A stretch of 64,000 nt of DNA, taken from positions 35,123,001-35,187,000 of the forward strand of contig JALJCS010000006.1 in the NCBI GenBank assembly GCA_023055355.1, written 5' to 3'. The DNA is from Agelaius tricolor (lineage: Eukaryota > Chordata > Aves > Passeriformes > Icteridae). Shown here one piece after another: positions 1 to 12,854 of this stretch (position 1 is the first letter of the stretch; each line of letters opens with the position of its first letter). The translations under genes and the position numbers were made by a program. The notes under the pieces were generated by a model that had not been told where the DNA came from, did not search any database, and worked only from the letters and a program-made list of their open reading frames with translations.

Positions 1-3000
1 AATCTTTGTCTCACTAAGGTGTATTGTAACTTTTCAAAAAGTTACAGTCCTGAAGAGCTAAAAATCTCTATTTGTAGATAGGCCTTGCAACTAAAAAGAA
101 TCTACTTTTCCTTTTGTAGGCTTAAAAGTAGTGTGCTGGCTCCTAGAAAAGCTTTTCCTTCCCCTCTCCCCAAAGAGGAAGCTGTTCTCTAAAATGAAAA
201 CACTCCGTTTGTGAAACACAAGGAAGGGTTGATTGTGTCAGTGCATCGCAGTGTAAACGAAACATAAGGACAAGGTTTCATGAAAATGTGGTAGATTCCT
301 TCTCCAGTAGGGAACGTGGAGTCTTAGTGCACTGTAGCCAGGTTCCTTGATAATAAAATAAATAAATAGACAAATACATTTTAAAAGGCAATCTAGCAAC
401 CAAGAAGCAATAAAGCAAAGAATCTGCACCCATCTTCCCTCTGGAATGCATTATCTTACAAATAGGGATTAATTCTTGTCCTTTGAATAGGCTGGTGTTT
501 AGAATTTATTAAATTTTAATGACTGAGTTGTGAGGAATTTTTAATATAATAAAGCTCAGGTCATTATTAGCAATATCTAAGAAATTCCAAGAGATGCTCC
601 TCATTTTCTATTGGAAAATCTGACAACTGACCAAATCAATTGTTTGTAAAGGTGAAAGCAGCTCTAAGCTCTGGAGCTCACAATAGAGGGCACAGCTTGG
701 GAAGAAAAATGTCTACAAATTCTAATCTAAAATATGAGATTTCTGGTTCATTCCAGCTAAGCCTTAAGTATTTTAAAAGTATATGAGTAATTCTTCTCCA
801 TGTCATTTTAGCTGCTTATTTGAAGACTTTTATCTTTCTTTGTTCTAACTGTTGGCATTGAAGTCAGAAAATGAATAGCAAAAAATATTTTGAATGCAAG
901 CACAAAATTGAGATTAAATCCTGCCTTGCCACTGTTTGGTTTTCAGCTAGTAGATTACATATTTGACAGGAATTCATTCTTGCCTTTTTAGTCATGCATT
1001 TTCTAGATCTAGATTTCTACTATAGGTAATCTGAATTTTTGAATGCTATTTTCCAATATAGCAATAACAATTTCTATTATATATTTCATTATCTATTATG
1101 AATCAGCATTGAAAGTAGTGAGAAATTTCAGATTTTTTTAATGCACTGTCTGCATAGAAAATAGTATTTCCCTTTAAAGAAGCAAACAACTTATCATATT
1201 TGCTACTCTATAAACATTAAGAAAAAAAAATTTTTAAAGTTTTTTTAACTTTGGCAAGTTTTATGAGACAAGAAAACCTGATAGAAACAGTCACATAACT
1301 ACTTATTTATCGACAAGCAGGGTGCCCCCAACACAGGGAATGATTGGCATCTGACACCATTGATTCAGAAGGCTGAACAATTGCTTAATTAATCTATATT
1401 ATATTACATTATACCATACTATGGCTATACTACAAAGAATACTAAAGAAAACTCGTGACTGTCTCCCAACAGTCAGGACACAGCTTTTTCCAATTGGCCA
1501 AGGAAAAAGATAATCCCGAGCAGAATCCAGCTGACAAATAACTTCAGGTAAACAATCTTCCTAACACATTCCATATGTGCAAAACAACAGGAGCAGCAAG
1601 TAGAGATAAGAATTGTTTTTCTCTTCTTGTCTCTGTGCTTCTCCAGGAAAAACCCCTGAGAGAGAATTATGTCTCTCTGTTCAAAGAATGTGAATTGAAT
1701 GCCACACTTACTGATGCGTTTAACTTCCAAAGTAAAAAAAATAACAAAACAAAAAACAAACAAAAAACAAACCAACTTATTTCTTGGGCATTACCTGTGT
1801 GTTTATAATAAAAGTCATGCATTGAAAAAATAAATTTCCAAATCAGCTCTTACTGCACTGCAATACTTAATCACCATTCCTCTACTCCAGCCTAGATCCC
1901 AGGTCTTCCTGCACACATGTAGGACAATCGCAAGTTGCAAAATATTTTTAATAATAAGTAATTTTCACAGAACATTTCCCAAATAATTCCAAACAACTTT
2001 TTAATAGAGGAAATGGTTTTTTCGCACCACCCAGCAGCTATGTAAAATGAAGTGGTTTACCTTAAAAAAGTCAATCAGTCGTTTTTTAACAGTAGGGCTG
2101 GATAAATTTGAGGAAAACTTCTAATTTTTAAATATGATTAGAGCATATTAAGCACCCATCTTTGACAGTAGCTTGTCTGGTGGAGGATCATGTATTATTA
2201 TTGCAGGTGTAACTTGCTGGTGTTTATTGTCAGTAAATATAAATCTTGCAGAATAAGAGACCAATCAATGCCAGGTTTTGTGTTTCTATGCAATTATTAC
2301 AACAAATAGAATGTAGAATTGAATAAATCACCTAAAGTAATGGAAGTCTAGTATTTTATCTGTATGATTATTCAAAATGCAAAACCCAACAAATAACTAA
2401 AATAATTTTTAAGCTGTGAACCAACTGTTTATTGTCTTTCTCTTTCCTCCACATGCACACGGTTCCCTTTGCTCTAGTTGTTCTGGTAGAAGCCCTAAGT
2501 GACTGATGGCTGAACAGCCACTGCTTCTGCCCAAAAGACACCATATATTAATTTTTCCTTTACACCTCTTGATATGAAGTGGAGTCTATAAACTTCTCAA
2601 CTTCTCAGTGATTATAGTGTAGGAATGAAGGTGCTCCTCATACTGTCAAAAACTAAATTTTAAAACTGGTAACATATAATTAAATTTGATTCCTGTTATG
2701 TTCATTGGAGTAGGTCTCTTACCTGCCTCTGTGAGCGGACTACTCTCCAATTAGGGTTGCTGTCAAATATAACTCAAGGCTCTCACATCTTACAAGCTAC
2801 TCAGATTTTTCATTTATACTTCTGGGACAAACTGGATTTTTTTCCTTCTTCCCTCTCTCTCTCTTCCTCTTCACAAAAAAAAAAAAAGTTGTTACTCTAT
2901 TGCTGAACAAGGCAGCACTCACACAATGAGCTCAGCTTCTTTATTCCTATGGAACAAGTCATGCAGGTGTACATGGGTGTGAGCACTAGCAAAAAACAAA

Positions 3001-5228
3001 CAAAATCAAAGCAGTTCATTCACCTGTTTTACACTTCATTTTTATTATTAAATGGATGCAATATATTTTGGGAATGAGCTCTAGACCAATAGCTCTCTGT
3101 AAGATATTCCACAGGTCTCCTACTTGTATTCATGACAGTATGTTTTGGTGGATCTTTGGCTATTAAGGTGGATGCTAGTTTCAAACAAGGAAATCTGCCG
3201 TAATAGCCTCCTCCCTGTGCAGGGTTACAGTCAGTCCTTCCTCCAGACCCTCACCCTGACAATTAACTTCTTAATTTACTGTGGGAGCAAGGCTGACCTG
3301 AAGCTATAGTGTAGGCCAGTCTGATGCCTTTTTTTTCTAGTCTGGTAGCTCATAAAGCTTTTTTTCTAGCAGTTACTGGTGAGCCTGATGTGTGGTGCCG
3401 CTGAGCCATCTCTTCCCTCCAGTATCTCTCAAGACAATCACCTCACTGTTGTGTTTCTAATATATTCTTCAATACGGTACGCTGCTGAGAAATAAGGCAA
3501 CAAGGAAACATGTAATTCAAAAAAGATAGACTTGGTTAGCCTTTTTATTTTCTTTCCTAATATCTTTACCCGAAGAATCTTTTTTCACTAATAATCTCCT
3601 CTTTTATTTCTGTAGCCTTCAGTTATTCTAATGTTTTTGAAAATAAGGACACAGACACCTACACTGTCTGGTTTTGTCTCTAGTAATTTATTTTGCTGAT
3701 TTGTGGTCATTTTCCAGTTAGAAGATTCATCCCATCACAACTTATTTGAGCAGTTATGAAATCTTTTCCATTAATATTTTTTTCATTTGTTTCTGGATTT
3801 TTAGAAGTCTTTCCCATTTTACACCTAAAACAAGTGGCCAATTCACTGTAAGGTGAATCACAGAAGATATGGAAAAGGACAAAGAGGACAGGAGGAAATT
3901 AACCTATTTACATTAGTCTGGGACTATGTAAGGTATATGTGACTCATCCCCAAATTCCAACTCTTTTGCTTTTGTGAATGGATTAAGAGACAGGAATTAT
4001 GAGCTTTATATTATTAATTAAAAGCTTTGCATTATTTATTAAAAGATTTTCACAAGTAGACCTTAACACTTTCTTGACAAATACAAAAGAATTTTATATT
4101 AACTAGAATTAACATGTTTAAATAAGTGATGAAATTTTACTTCTAATTTTAGCTTTTGATTCTTTTTGAGCACTCTCCAGTCCCATTCATTTCACTTCCT
4201 GGGATTATTACATTCTGCATCAGATTATAAAGCTTAACCCGAGGGTAACAGATTGAAAAAAATCCAGGCTAGCAAAGCAGCTTATTGATGTTTCTAGATT
4301 GTTGTATGAGGAGGGTATAAAACACTGTGTCAAACAGAATTTTAGACAGGAAAAGCTCCTGGCTTTCAGAGTATTGCCTTGAAATCTAACCATATTTCTA
4401 TTTTAATTAGACAGGCATGCTAGGGGATAACTTTTTTCCAATATGTCTCAGAGTGCCTTAGGGAACATGATAATATTACTTTTACAATATTAATATTATC
4501 TTTGTCTCTACGCTGTGAAAAATGGAAAATAGAATTAATCCTAATATAGCTAAACTTTAAATTACATCAATTTGGAAAGTGGATTCATTTTAATGTTTTT
4601 TATGTTATTATTCCTTTTATTTTGTGTTGATAACTGATTCATTGGGGACCTTAAATTTAGAAGCTCTTTTACAATAACTTGTCCTTCTATTATTCTGGCT
4701 AATGTAGGACTAATTAATGAACAAAATGATAGTACCACAATGTCTTCTATAAAAACATTAGTTCTGAGGGCACAGACTACCCTCATATCTAATGTTCATG
4801 TCAGAGTGGCTTATGTTGTGACATTTCTATGAGACTTGCAGAGTCCTTATAAGCTCAGGATACACACTGAGATGTGTAAAACTAAATGTAGGGTGGTCTT
4901 TGAGAAAACTGTCTATAATCTGTGCAAGCTGTGTATCAAACTGGCATTTTACATTGATACAAGCGTGTGTTCTCAATTTTGAGCTGGTATTGTTTTTAAT
5001 GCAACTTTTCTTTAAACATAACAGAGCAGTAGAAAGCATATAAAAACAAAAATTATTTATGTACAAATTCAGCCAAAGCTTTTACTTATATCAAAAATAT
5101 CTGCATATTTTTCTTTTTAATCATCTATACCTCCACCCAGTAAAACCAGAGCTACAAAAACTGCCTACATAAGTGCAAATACAGTTATGCTGAAAATAGA
5201 TTTGATACCCAAGACATAAATTACATTA

Positions 5229-5310
5229 TATTATTATAATCATGTTACTGTTTACCACATCACTGAAAACATTCAATGATGCAGCAAATAATAACATGAT
5301 TGTAATAATA
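5229..5310. repeat. Imperfect inverted repeat, 19-bp arms, 44-nt loop
   Basis: The arms at 5229-5247 (TATTATTATAATCATGTTA) and 5292-5310 (TAACATGATTGTAATAATA) are reverse complements at 18 of 19 positions. The one mismatch would be a G:U pair in one RNA strand. The loop is 44 nt. The stem is AT-rich. It lies inside the inferred KCNH8 intron, so it would be transcribed. No terminal-repeat transposon was recognised around it. Confidence 0.7.
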
Positions 5311-6162
5311 AATATATACATACATTTTATACACATATACTGTATATACAGTCCAGCACTGCATAGATAGTAAGTGTTCAGAGCCAGAGTCCATTGCTAA
5401 TCACACTATGCTCAGTGTTCATTCCATCATTGTCCAAAACTGATATTGGATTTCTATTACTGTGTTTCTTTTTATGTCATGCTAATTCAAAGAATTCAAG
5501 CAATTTTCTTAAAAATTCTCCATGGATATACTGCAATCCTCAGGAAAGCACTTGCTAGCACTCATCCACTCATTTGTGCTGTGAGTGCTAACAAAACCCA
5601 TGGCCAACTTTGGGAATATGTACAAATAGGCAATTGGCAGTAATAAATTTAACTGGAGAATATTCTGAAATATCCACTTCATTGTCCCCCTCTACTCTTT
5701 TCAAGACACTCTCTGAAGTTAGATATACAAGCTTACAAAAATACTAGTATGAAGTTTCATTTAAAGATAAAGCTAACAGTAAAACACATAATAATAAAAC
5801 ACAACTCCTTCACTGTATCTACAGCCTTAAATTGAGGAGTCTAACAGAATATCAGTCCAGGGCCAATCATGCAAATATTGATGAGCCTGTTTAAACTTTA
5901 GAGCTGCTTGAAGTTAAGCATATAAGTTTTATTGCTTTGGAAGGTGTTAGCCTTTATTTTAGTTTCTATTATGTAAGTCTTTACTTGACTGTAATCAAAC
6001 TGTAGGAGTATTAACAAGCTTTCTCAACCATATCTTTTTTCTGCAGTAATCTGAAGGCTTTTCCAAAAATACAACCTGCCAGACAGTACAGTCAGTGCCA
6101 GGTCTATTGTCTGTTTTAACAATTCCTTCTTTTGTTTTCTTTTCATCTTATTGATAGACTGT

Positions 6163-6195
6163 TCTTTTTTCTTTTTTTTCTTTTTTTTTTTTTTT
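6163..6195. repeat. T-rich pyrimidine tract
   Basis: This is an almost uninterrupted run of T with occasional C, ending in 15 or more T. It could be a low-complexity tract or the reversed tail of a decayed retrocopy. No retrocopy body is recognisable beside it. Confidence 0.8.
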
Positions 6196-9100
6196 AATTC
6201 TTACTGCTACAGAGCTACAGATTTACTGTGAAAGATGCATTTTCAGAGCAGCTGAGACCCTAATTTGTTCTCCTGCTTTGGGGTGCAGAAAAGGGATGTA
6301 AGCATATAGAGGTAAAAAATACTAATTATACCATCCACATTTCCCATTTATTTATTCCTAATGTGGCACAAGTGGCAGAAATACTAGTTTTTGCTTTCTG
6401 TATAATCTTTCTAACAAGAAATGCAATACATCCTGTATTGCTAATGAAATAATTAAAGTATAATTTAAAAAAATAATGAATGCAGTGACGTTAACATTCA
6501 GGTTTTAAAGAAATATAGGAAAAGTAAACTTTAACACCAAATATAAAAGCTCATGTGAGAATTTTGTAACCAAGAAACTATTCAATTGCAAAAAAAAAAA
6601 CAAAAACCATCCCAACTATCCAGAGCCAGCCACAAGCAGTCAGTTACAGAACATTTGTACCAATTTCACAAGTTAATTACAAAGAAACAAAACACTCAGG
6701 ACAGCAACTTAACAGGAGATTGCAGAGCTCATGGCAACTCACAATTACTGTCTCCCTAGGACAAAACACCTGTGACAGATCTGTGTTCAACTTTTGCTGC
6801 CAATTCAATGTAGTCTGCATTGTAAGAAGCATCAGAGAATGCTGAAAACACCTGCTTCCACAAAATACTCTTTCTTTATCTGTCCATTAAGTGAGGAAGA
6901 GAGATAAGAATAACCCTGAGAAAATACAGAAACAATTCAATGAATAATAGAAAGTCTTAAAAAGGAAAAAAAAAAAACCAAGAAAAAACACAAAGGGGGT
7001 GGGGATGGCAAATTGCTCAGTATAAAACAATTATATCTAACAAGCTCTTTGTGAGTGATTGAGTCTTTTGTGATTTAGAGGACTTGTGATATTTCATTAA
7101 AAATTTCCTAATTACAGAAAACTGAGGCCAGAGCACATGCGAGGCATTAAGATTTGCAGCAGTACAATAATCTCCTGTTATGTACTTGTATATTTTCCAT
7201 TACCATACAGTAAATATTCAAAGAATAGAACATCTGGTGTGCATTCTTGGGGCTTTTGCCCACCCTGCCAGTGCTACTAAATGGGCTTTTCCCATTTCTA
7301 GATGCTGACTAAGAATATTAATACACCACTTTGATTTCAAATCCTTTCCTGAAAAGGTATTTTATCCTTTTGACTCCTCAATATAAAGAATTATTCATGT
7401 GTTTTAGTACCAAAGATTACAAGAAAATAAGTGAAATTATGTTTGTATTTTTATTCCTGCTTCTTGTGAAGGCAACAAGAATCAGACAAGCAAACACTGG
7501 TAACATTCTATTGAGCCCCAGCATGCAAACTTACTGACTGGGCATATAATGCATTAGCCTCCAATTTAGCTGTGTCTCTGTATTTTTCTCTGTCGGGTTT
7601 TATCATTGGAATTCATCTTGAATCATTGTACAGCTAATTACCTGAGCTGGTCCCGGTTCCTCGTAGTGATTCTTTATGAATGACTACTGCCTCTTGACAC
7701 TGAAAAAATGTTCAGACCACTGTCTTCCAACAGCAAACCACCAGTGTTTTCAGATGGAGAAATATTCTTTTTGTGCTTCTAATAAAGCAAGTTAAGGATT
7801 ACTGAATTTTTAAATTCTGTGTATTAAGATATTAAATAATTGGAAGATTCTAGATTTGTGATTCCATACATGGAAGAATTTTATATGATTCTGCTTTTGG
7901 TACATGATCTATTATTGTTTTGGCTTGTAAAATTAAATTTTGTAGCCGGTTTCACAGGACATAAAGAGAAACCACAGCTGAAATCATACTTTACTTAGGC
8001 TCTTTGACTGTATTTCACATTACTCATGCTAACATAAATCTTTCTGGTTTTCTCTCAATGCATAGTAAGTTAAATATCTGTGTTTTTTCTTTCAGCTGCC
8101 CTCTTCCTTTGAGAGTTGTACTTCTTTTAAAAGGCAGGCATATGAGGTATTTGGCACACTCTTGGCATAAGGAAAAAAATACAGCATTTTATAGAAGACT
8201 TTGCTAGTGTGTTGCCCTAAATAAAAGGTTTTAGTGTCCTAGAAACTAGGGCACCACCTCCTAATTATTTACTCTGATACTACATTTTTACAAAGATAAA
8301 GCTGTGTGCATAATGAGGACTTCTAATTTACTGCACTTTGACTGGCTTTGTCCAAGTTCTTTTTCATCTTTTCTCTTTGAGACTGGAGGGAGAGACAGAG
8401 AGGAGGTGCTGGAACAAGTTTAGAAGCAAAATCCTTGAGAATTCTCTCTGGGCACAGATTAGTTTCTTTTGCCAGCTTTCAGCTACTAAGCCATAAAGCC
8501 CAGGCCCCTCTTGTGTGCGCAGGACAGGGAATGAGTATGGTTGCTGTGTATTTATACAGAAGCAATTACAAGGCTCTTTACTGTGGATTTTGTGCTATAG
8601 GAAAGATAGCTTATAGGTCCATAGTTTATTGTTCCATAGTTTCAGTCTGAAAATATTGATATTTTAAAATAAATAGTCCCCAGTGGATTAAAGGAGGTTG
8701 TCTGGGGGAGCAGGAGAAGCCTGATAAGCAGCTTCTCACATCATGGGCTCCATGTTTGTACTTACTCCTCTTTTCTGCTACACGGCCTCCTGAGAACACT
8801 CCCTCCTCTTCTTGCAAAAAGCAACCTGCCTTCAAAAATTCCTTTACCCTTCTCTTGGGAAGGTCACAAGGCAACCAAGTGCTGCCACTAACCCCATTTG
8901 CTGTGCAGCCAGCTTCCCCCTGCTGCAGTGACCAAGGCAGGGTGACACAGAGCGGAGAGGGATCGATGGGTGGCTGTGGCTCCTGTGCTGAGCAGCAGCA
9001 GGGAGGTCCAGAAGCAAGGGCACAGTGCTAGCAACCGGTCATGCAGCTTAAAACCCACATAATGATTTCTTTGTCTGTGTTTTCAAGATGTACAGTCAGG

Positions 9101-10781
9101 ATTAACAAGTATTCAAGAGGGAAAAACAGCAACATTAAAACAAAAAGGGAGAGAAATCTTCACCCACCTTACAAATTACAAGTGACAATTCACTTCTAAA
9201 ACCTTCAGCAGGAAAATGCATACTTTCTGAGATGTTTTTTGTGAAGCTGCTAATATTTTGGATTTGCCTGGAATTTTAATTAAGGCTGCTATTTAACATT
9301 CCTGCTGTGCCTAGAAGCCAAGCAAACTGATGTCCCAAAATTCTGGGCACAACTTTAAACTAATATTTTAAACATATGTGCAAAGAAGGCCAGTAGTACT
9401 TCCTAATTCTGACATTAATATTCTAGCACATTTCTAGTTTCCTCTCATCCTGAATCTTGAAGATACTGATTTTTCAGTTGGCATAGATTAAAATGCCACT
9501 TATGAGATTTCAGTATCTGACATCTCATTCTCTGCTAATATCACCTAGTACTCTATCTAACTCAGTAAGAACACAGCAGTTATTTTGTTTACATAGCCTC
9601 ATTATTGCAGTTGTTCTATTAGGCAGTTATTAGTATTTCTACATTTAATGATACACCTGCTACTTGCTTGGCTGTTGTGGAGTAGGATTTCTGCTTACAA
9701 AAACTTAGAATATTCTGTATTTGTATATTATACCACTACTAGTACCCTCAGTACAAAACAGTTTTTAGGTTAACCTGAAAGACTTGGAACAAAATAAAAA
9801 ATTATAAAACTACACACAATTATTATTTTCAAATCTGTGCCTAAATTTGACGATTTAGGTGTTCTGAAGACACTTGTCAAACAAACTGAGACATTCAAAT
9901 GACTTTCAGAAATGCCTAACTTCTACCTTTGTTTGGAGAAAAATAAATTGACTGATGGGTTACAGCACTTTTTGCCTTGATATGTGGGTTTAGGAAAGCT
10001 GAAAAAAATCTCTCAAAATTTTACCTGGCAGACTGAAATGTTCATATAAATACAGTATATAGGCTGCCAGAGACTTGCCCACAGTCAAGATGTGGCCATT
10101 CAAATAAACAGCAGAATTTTCACAACAGATATTACTCAGCAGTTCCAGTGGATTTTATTAGAAGTAGTTACTCTTGAAGTTGCATCATTTTTCCTTTTTC
10201 CTTTTGTTTTGTTTTACTTTCTGTGTAATTCAGGAAAAGAAAATACAGGGCCTTGAATAGGTTAGACACCTCTCCCTCAGGGCTACCTTACTCCTACTTG
10301 CTTCAGTCCCACCACTGCTTTTGAAAATTCCTCAAAGATGCTGGAGATACTTAGTTCATCTTCACATACAGACTAGGCTGGCACAGGAGCTAAAGTTAAG
10401 CATGGCCAAAGTAGAGCACTTGCTCCTGCACTTCCACCAAACCAGCACTGAAATCTACCAGCCATGCTTTCATACATCTACATTTAATTGCAGGTTTGGA
10501 GTCTTGATCTACTTTTTATTAAAGTAAAATAATTTATTTTTCATTAACTTGCTTTTTATTTAAGATGAAACAACTTTTTTTTACTCTCACAGCACCTGTT
10601 TGCAAGGATTATCCTTAGTTCAGTGTTATGTCACCATTTAATTTAATACACCATTTTATTTAATATCATGAGTGTCTTTTCTTGTATTGACATAAATGTT
10701 CTGGTTTAGATGTTTGTATCCCATTGGAATCCAAACTGTACAGATGTACATACTTCCTACCTTTTGGTTTGTTTTTTGCAG

Positions 10782-10820
10782 GTAATATCAAAATTATCCA
10801 ACAAGCCTACACTATCCCAG
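10782..10820 (+). CDS. KCNH8: KCNH8 coding microexon (39 nt)
   Basis: Thirteen codons read VISKLSNKPTLSQ. They are preceded by a T-rich acceptor (GTTTTTTGCAG) and followed by a good donor (CAG|GTATGT). The peptide corresponds to the VISxLSNK segment of Kv12.1 just after the CNBHD and directly before the [11 protein letters not shown] segment, which begins in the next exon. Both boundaries are phase 0, so including or skipping this exon keeps the frame. It lies in the cytoplasmic linker between the CNBHD and the distal tail. It is too short for an ORF search and is easily missed. The assignment rests on peptide similarity, exact splice sites and matching phase. Confidence 0.88.
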
Positions 10821-12498
10821 GTATGTTGATCACATTTTAATTATGCCAAGCTTCACTTTGAACATGCACATAATTATAACCAGAACAAACTCCTTCCTTT
10901 CCTTCTTGAAAACAGACTTCAATTTTTTCAGAATGAGAATTTAAATAGCATCCTGCAGATAGTTCTGCCCATTTTATGAGTAACAGCTTATGATCTTTTC
11001 TCCCAGGTGCTAAATTTGAATATCCTCCTATAGCAACTACATTCTAGATACATGGCTACCCAAGCCAAAGTTTTGAATATGGGTAACACTCGTTCTCTGT
11101 AGAGTATAGGCAGTATCAGTGCCAGGTCCTGTACAATTTAATCATCATGACAGCCTTTGAATGACTACTACAGTTGACAACAAGGCTTTTCTATTTTATA
11201 AAGACATGCCTTCTGTCAAAACTTGGAATTCTTACCTCTTCATATATACCTCAAATTAAGACACTACTAAATCTGTAAACACACACCAAGAGAAAAGCAT
11301 ACATTCAACCAAAGTGTGTTGTAACAGAATTAAACCTATGCTGCAGAACATTTGGACAGATGCTAATAGGGGCTTAGAATATTTGGATAAATTCCCCAAA
11401 TCTGTATTTTCACCCAGCCTGTATTCTCACTTGGCCTGAATGTGGGATTTCTGACTATGCAGGGTCATCTGAGGTTTTCTATCTAAAGCTAACAGTGCCT
11501 TAATCAAGCTTGATTAAGAGGACTAGCCTGTAAAAAAAAAAAAAAAAATTAAAAACAACAACTCCCTTTGAAACCATGAAGTTGCATTTGGTTTGTTAAT
11601 TTGACCTAGAACCTGAGTCTGCCTTAGGCCATTCACCTACTACCAATACAGAAAGTTGTACCATGGGAATAAATGGAACAATTTCTGAGTTAAGGTCTGA
11701 TCTTGTCTATGTTGGCACGTGTCGGCACTCTTGATCAGCATACTTTGTTACTCCAAAAAAACTGGTGATCTCCTACACTGTGCTGTAATCAGTACATAAA
11801 TTATAGAGCACAGGTCTATGTTGGCTCTAAATTTCCATGATTCCAACATCAAGCATCTAAATTGCATTTTTTTTCAAGACCAGACATATCTCCGCTTTCT
11901 GATTACTCAGATCTGAAGCTGAAACCATCACACTACTGGTGCATTAACAGGAGTTGGAGTGAACTGAAAAGTCTGTCTACCATCCCAGCAATTACTTCAG
12001 TTACAAAAATTTAGAAGGACACAGAGACCATTGGGCTTGAGCTAACTGATGTAAATGCCATTTATACATTATAAAGGTTCCATGTGAAAAAGTGGTATTA
12101 TTTGAATAACCAGCCTCATATCTCTTCTATGGACCACCAAGATTCTGGTAGCATAACATTCAAGAAATAATGCCTCAGCTAAACAAAACTAATCTTCTCA
12201 AGTGTACATATGGCAAATGGCTTGTAAGAACTAGTTGTGTACTCTTTCTTGGTAAGAAAACATATTGCAGTGGGTTTGCTGACCGCGTCAGGAGTGACCT
12301 TTTTTAATTTGTATTTTTCTTATATCTGCACATACAGCCATAGCTGAAGGTATGGATAAGTTCCAAAAGAGCTCTCTCTAATGAGAAAAGAAAGCTGTGT
12401 TAGGTCTGGGTTTGTTCCAGAATGAACAGCAGAAAAAATGGGTTCCTGCAATATCAGGCTCTGAATTTTATACTACTACGTATTATTTGTTATTTTAG
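10821..12498 (+). other. KCNH8: KCNH8 intron, 1,678 bp
   Basis: GT-AG intron between the microexon and the acidic-linker exon. It contains a perfect 20-bp palindrome at 11499-11518 and an A-run near 11530. No exon, RNA gene or recognisable transposon was seen. Confidence 0.85.
11499..11518. repeat. Perfect 20-bp palindrome
   Basis: CTTAATCAAGCTTGATTAAG is identical to its reverse complement, with no spacer. It contains paired TAAT/ATTA cores and TGATTAA half-sites, a spacing compatible with a dimeric homeodomain-type site. That function is inference; only the symmetry is seen. Confidence 0.85.
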
Positions 12499-12854
12499 AC
12501 AGAGCTCAAGGGAAATGGAAATATAAAGAAGCGACTCCCTTCAATTGTGGAAGATGAAGATGAGGAAGAGGAGGGAGAAGAAGAAAGCAGCACCCTTTCA
12601 CCAATTGATACACGAAGCACAAATAGCTCTCAGCAGAAGAAGAGTGTAAGCAGCAAAAGCCACCTAGGGAGAAACTTGAAGCAGCTGGCCTCAGGAACTG
12701 TACCCTTCCATTCCCCCATCCGTGCTTGCAGTTCAAACCCCTCACGAGCCAAACATGAAACAGAGATCCATTACTACTCCAAAAGGAAGGACAAAAATCT
12801 TAAATTGTACCTGTCAGCACTGACTGCCAGCGGCCCACCAGATCTGAGCCCAAG
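12499..12854 (+). CDS. KCNH8: KCNH8 coding exon, acidic tail linker (356 nt)
   Basis: This exon encodes 118 full codons plus two bases (AG) of a split Arg codon. The acceptor is TTATTTTAG|ACAGAG and the donor is CCAAG|GTATGA. The order is: basic patch [11 protein letters not shown] (exon residues 5-15), an acidic run of mostly Glu/Asp (18-29), a Ser/Thr-rich stretch (30-54), the conserved block [16 protein letters not shown] (60-75), a Lys/Arg-rich segment (95-102) and GPPDLSPR at the end. These match the cytoplasmic tail of Kv12.1; the Ser/Thr-rich part is the least conserved by my recollection. The tail is predicted to be largely disordered and rich in possible phosphorylation sites (inference). 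A GTG near 12547 opens a 105-codon frame, but the true reading enters by splicing at 12499 in the same frame. Confidence 0.95.

Larger units (their letters stand above)
1..10781 (+). other. KCNH8: KCNH8 intron (3' part) upstream of the microexon
   Basis: There is no recognisable exon here. The upstream exon, which should end in the CNBHD, was looked for by its expected peptide and not found, so this is taken as the 3' part of a long intron. It is AT-rich, with an A-rich low-complexity tract at 1733-1772, a pyrimidine tract at 6163-6195, a long inverted repeat at 5229-5310 and a GC-richer patch around 8690-9030 of unknown nature. The open frames in it (up to 100 codons) overlap on both strands and look like chance. 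The intron assignment is inferred from the direction and completeness of the exons downstream. Confidence 0.75.

Noticed and set aside
1473..1808. Overlapping 100- and 77-codon frames on opposite strands
   Set aside because: The minus-strand peptide is hydrophobic low-complexity sequence from AT-rich DNA next to an A-rich repeat; no gene signals were seen.
8626..9031. GC-richer patch with open frames on both strands (82 and 91 codons), considered as a possible exon or CpG island
   Set aside because: CpG is still sparse, neither peptide is recognisable, and it does not match the expected upstream KCNH8 coding sequence.
12506..12745. Minus-strand open frame of 79 codons
   Set aside because: It is the antisense shadow of the KCNH8 acidic-linker exon.
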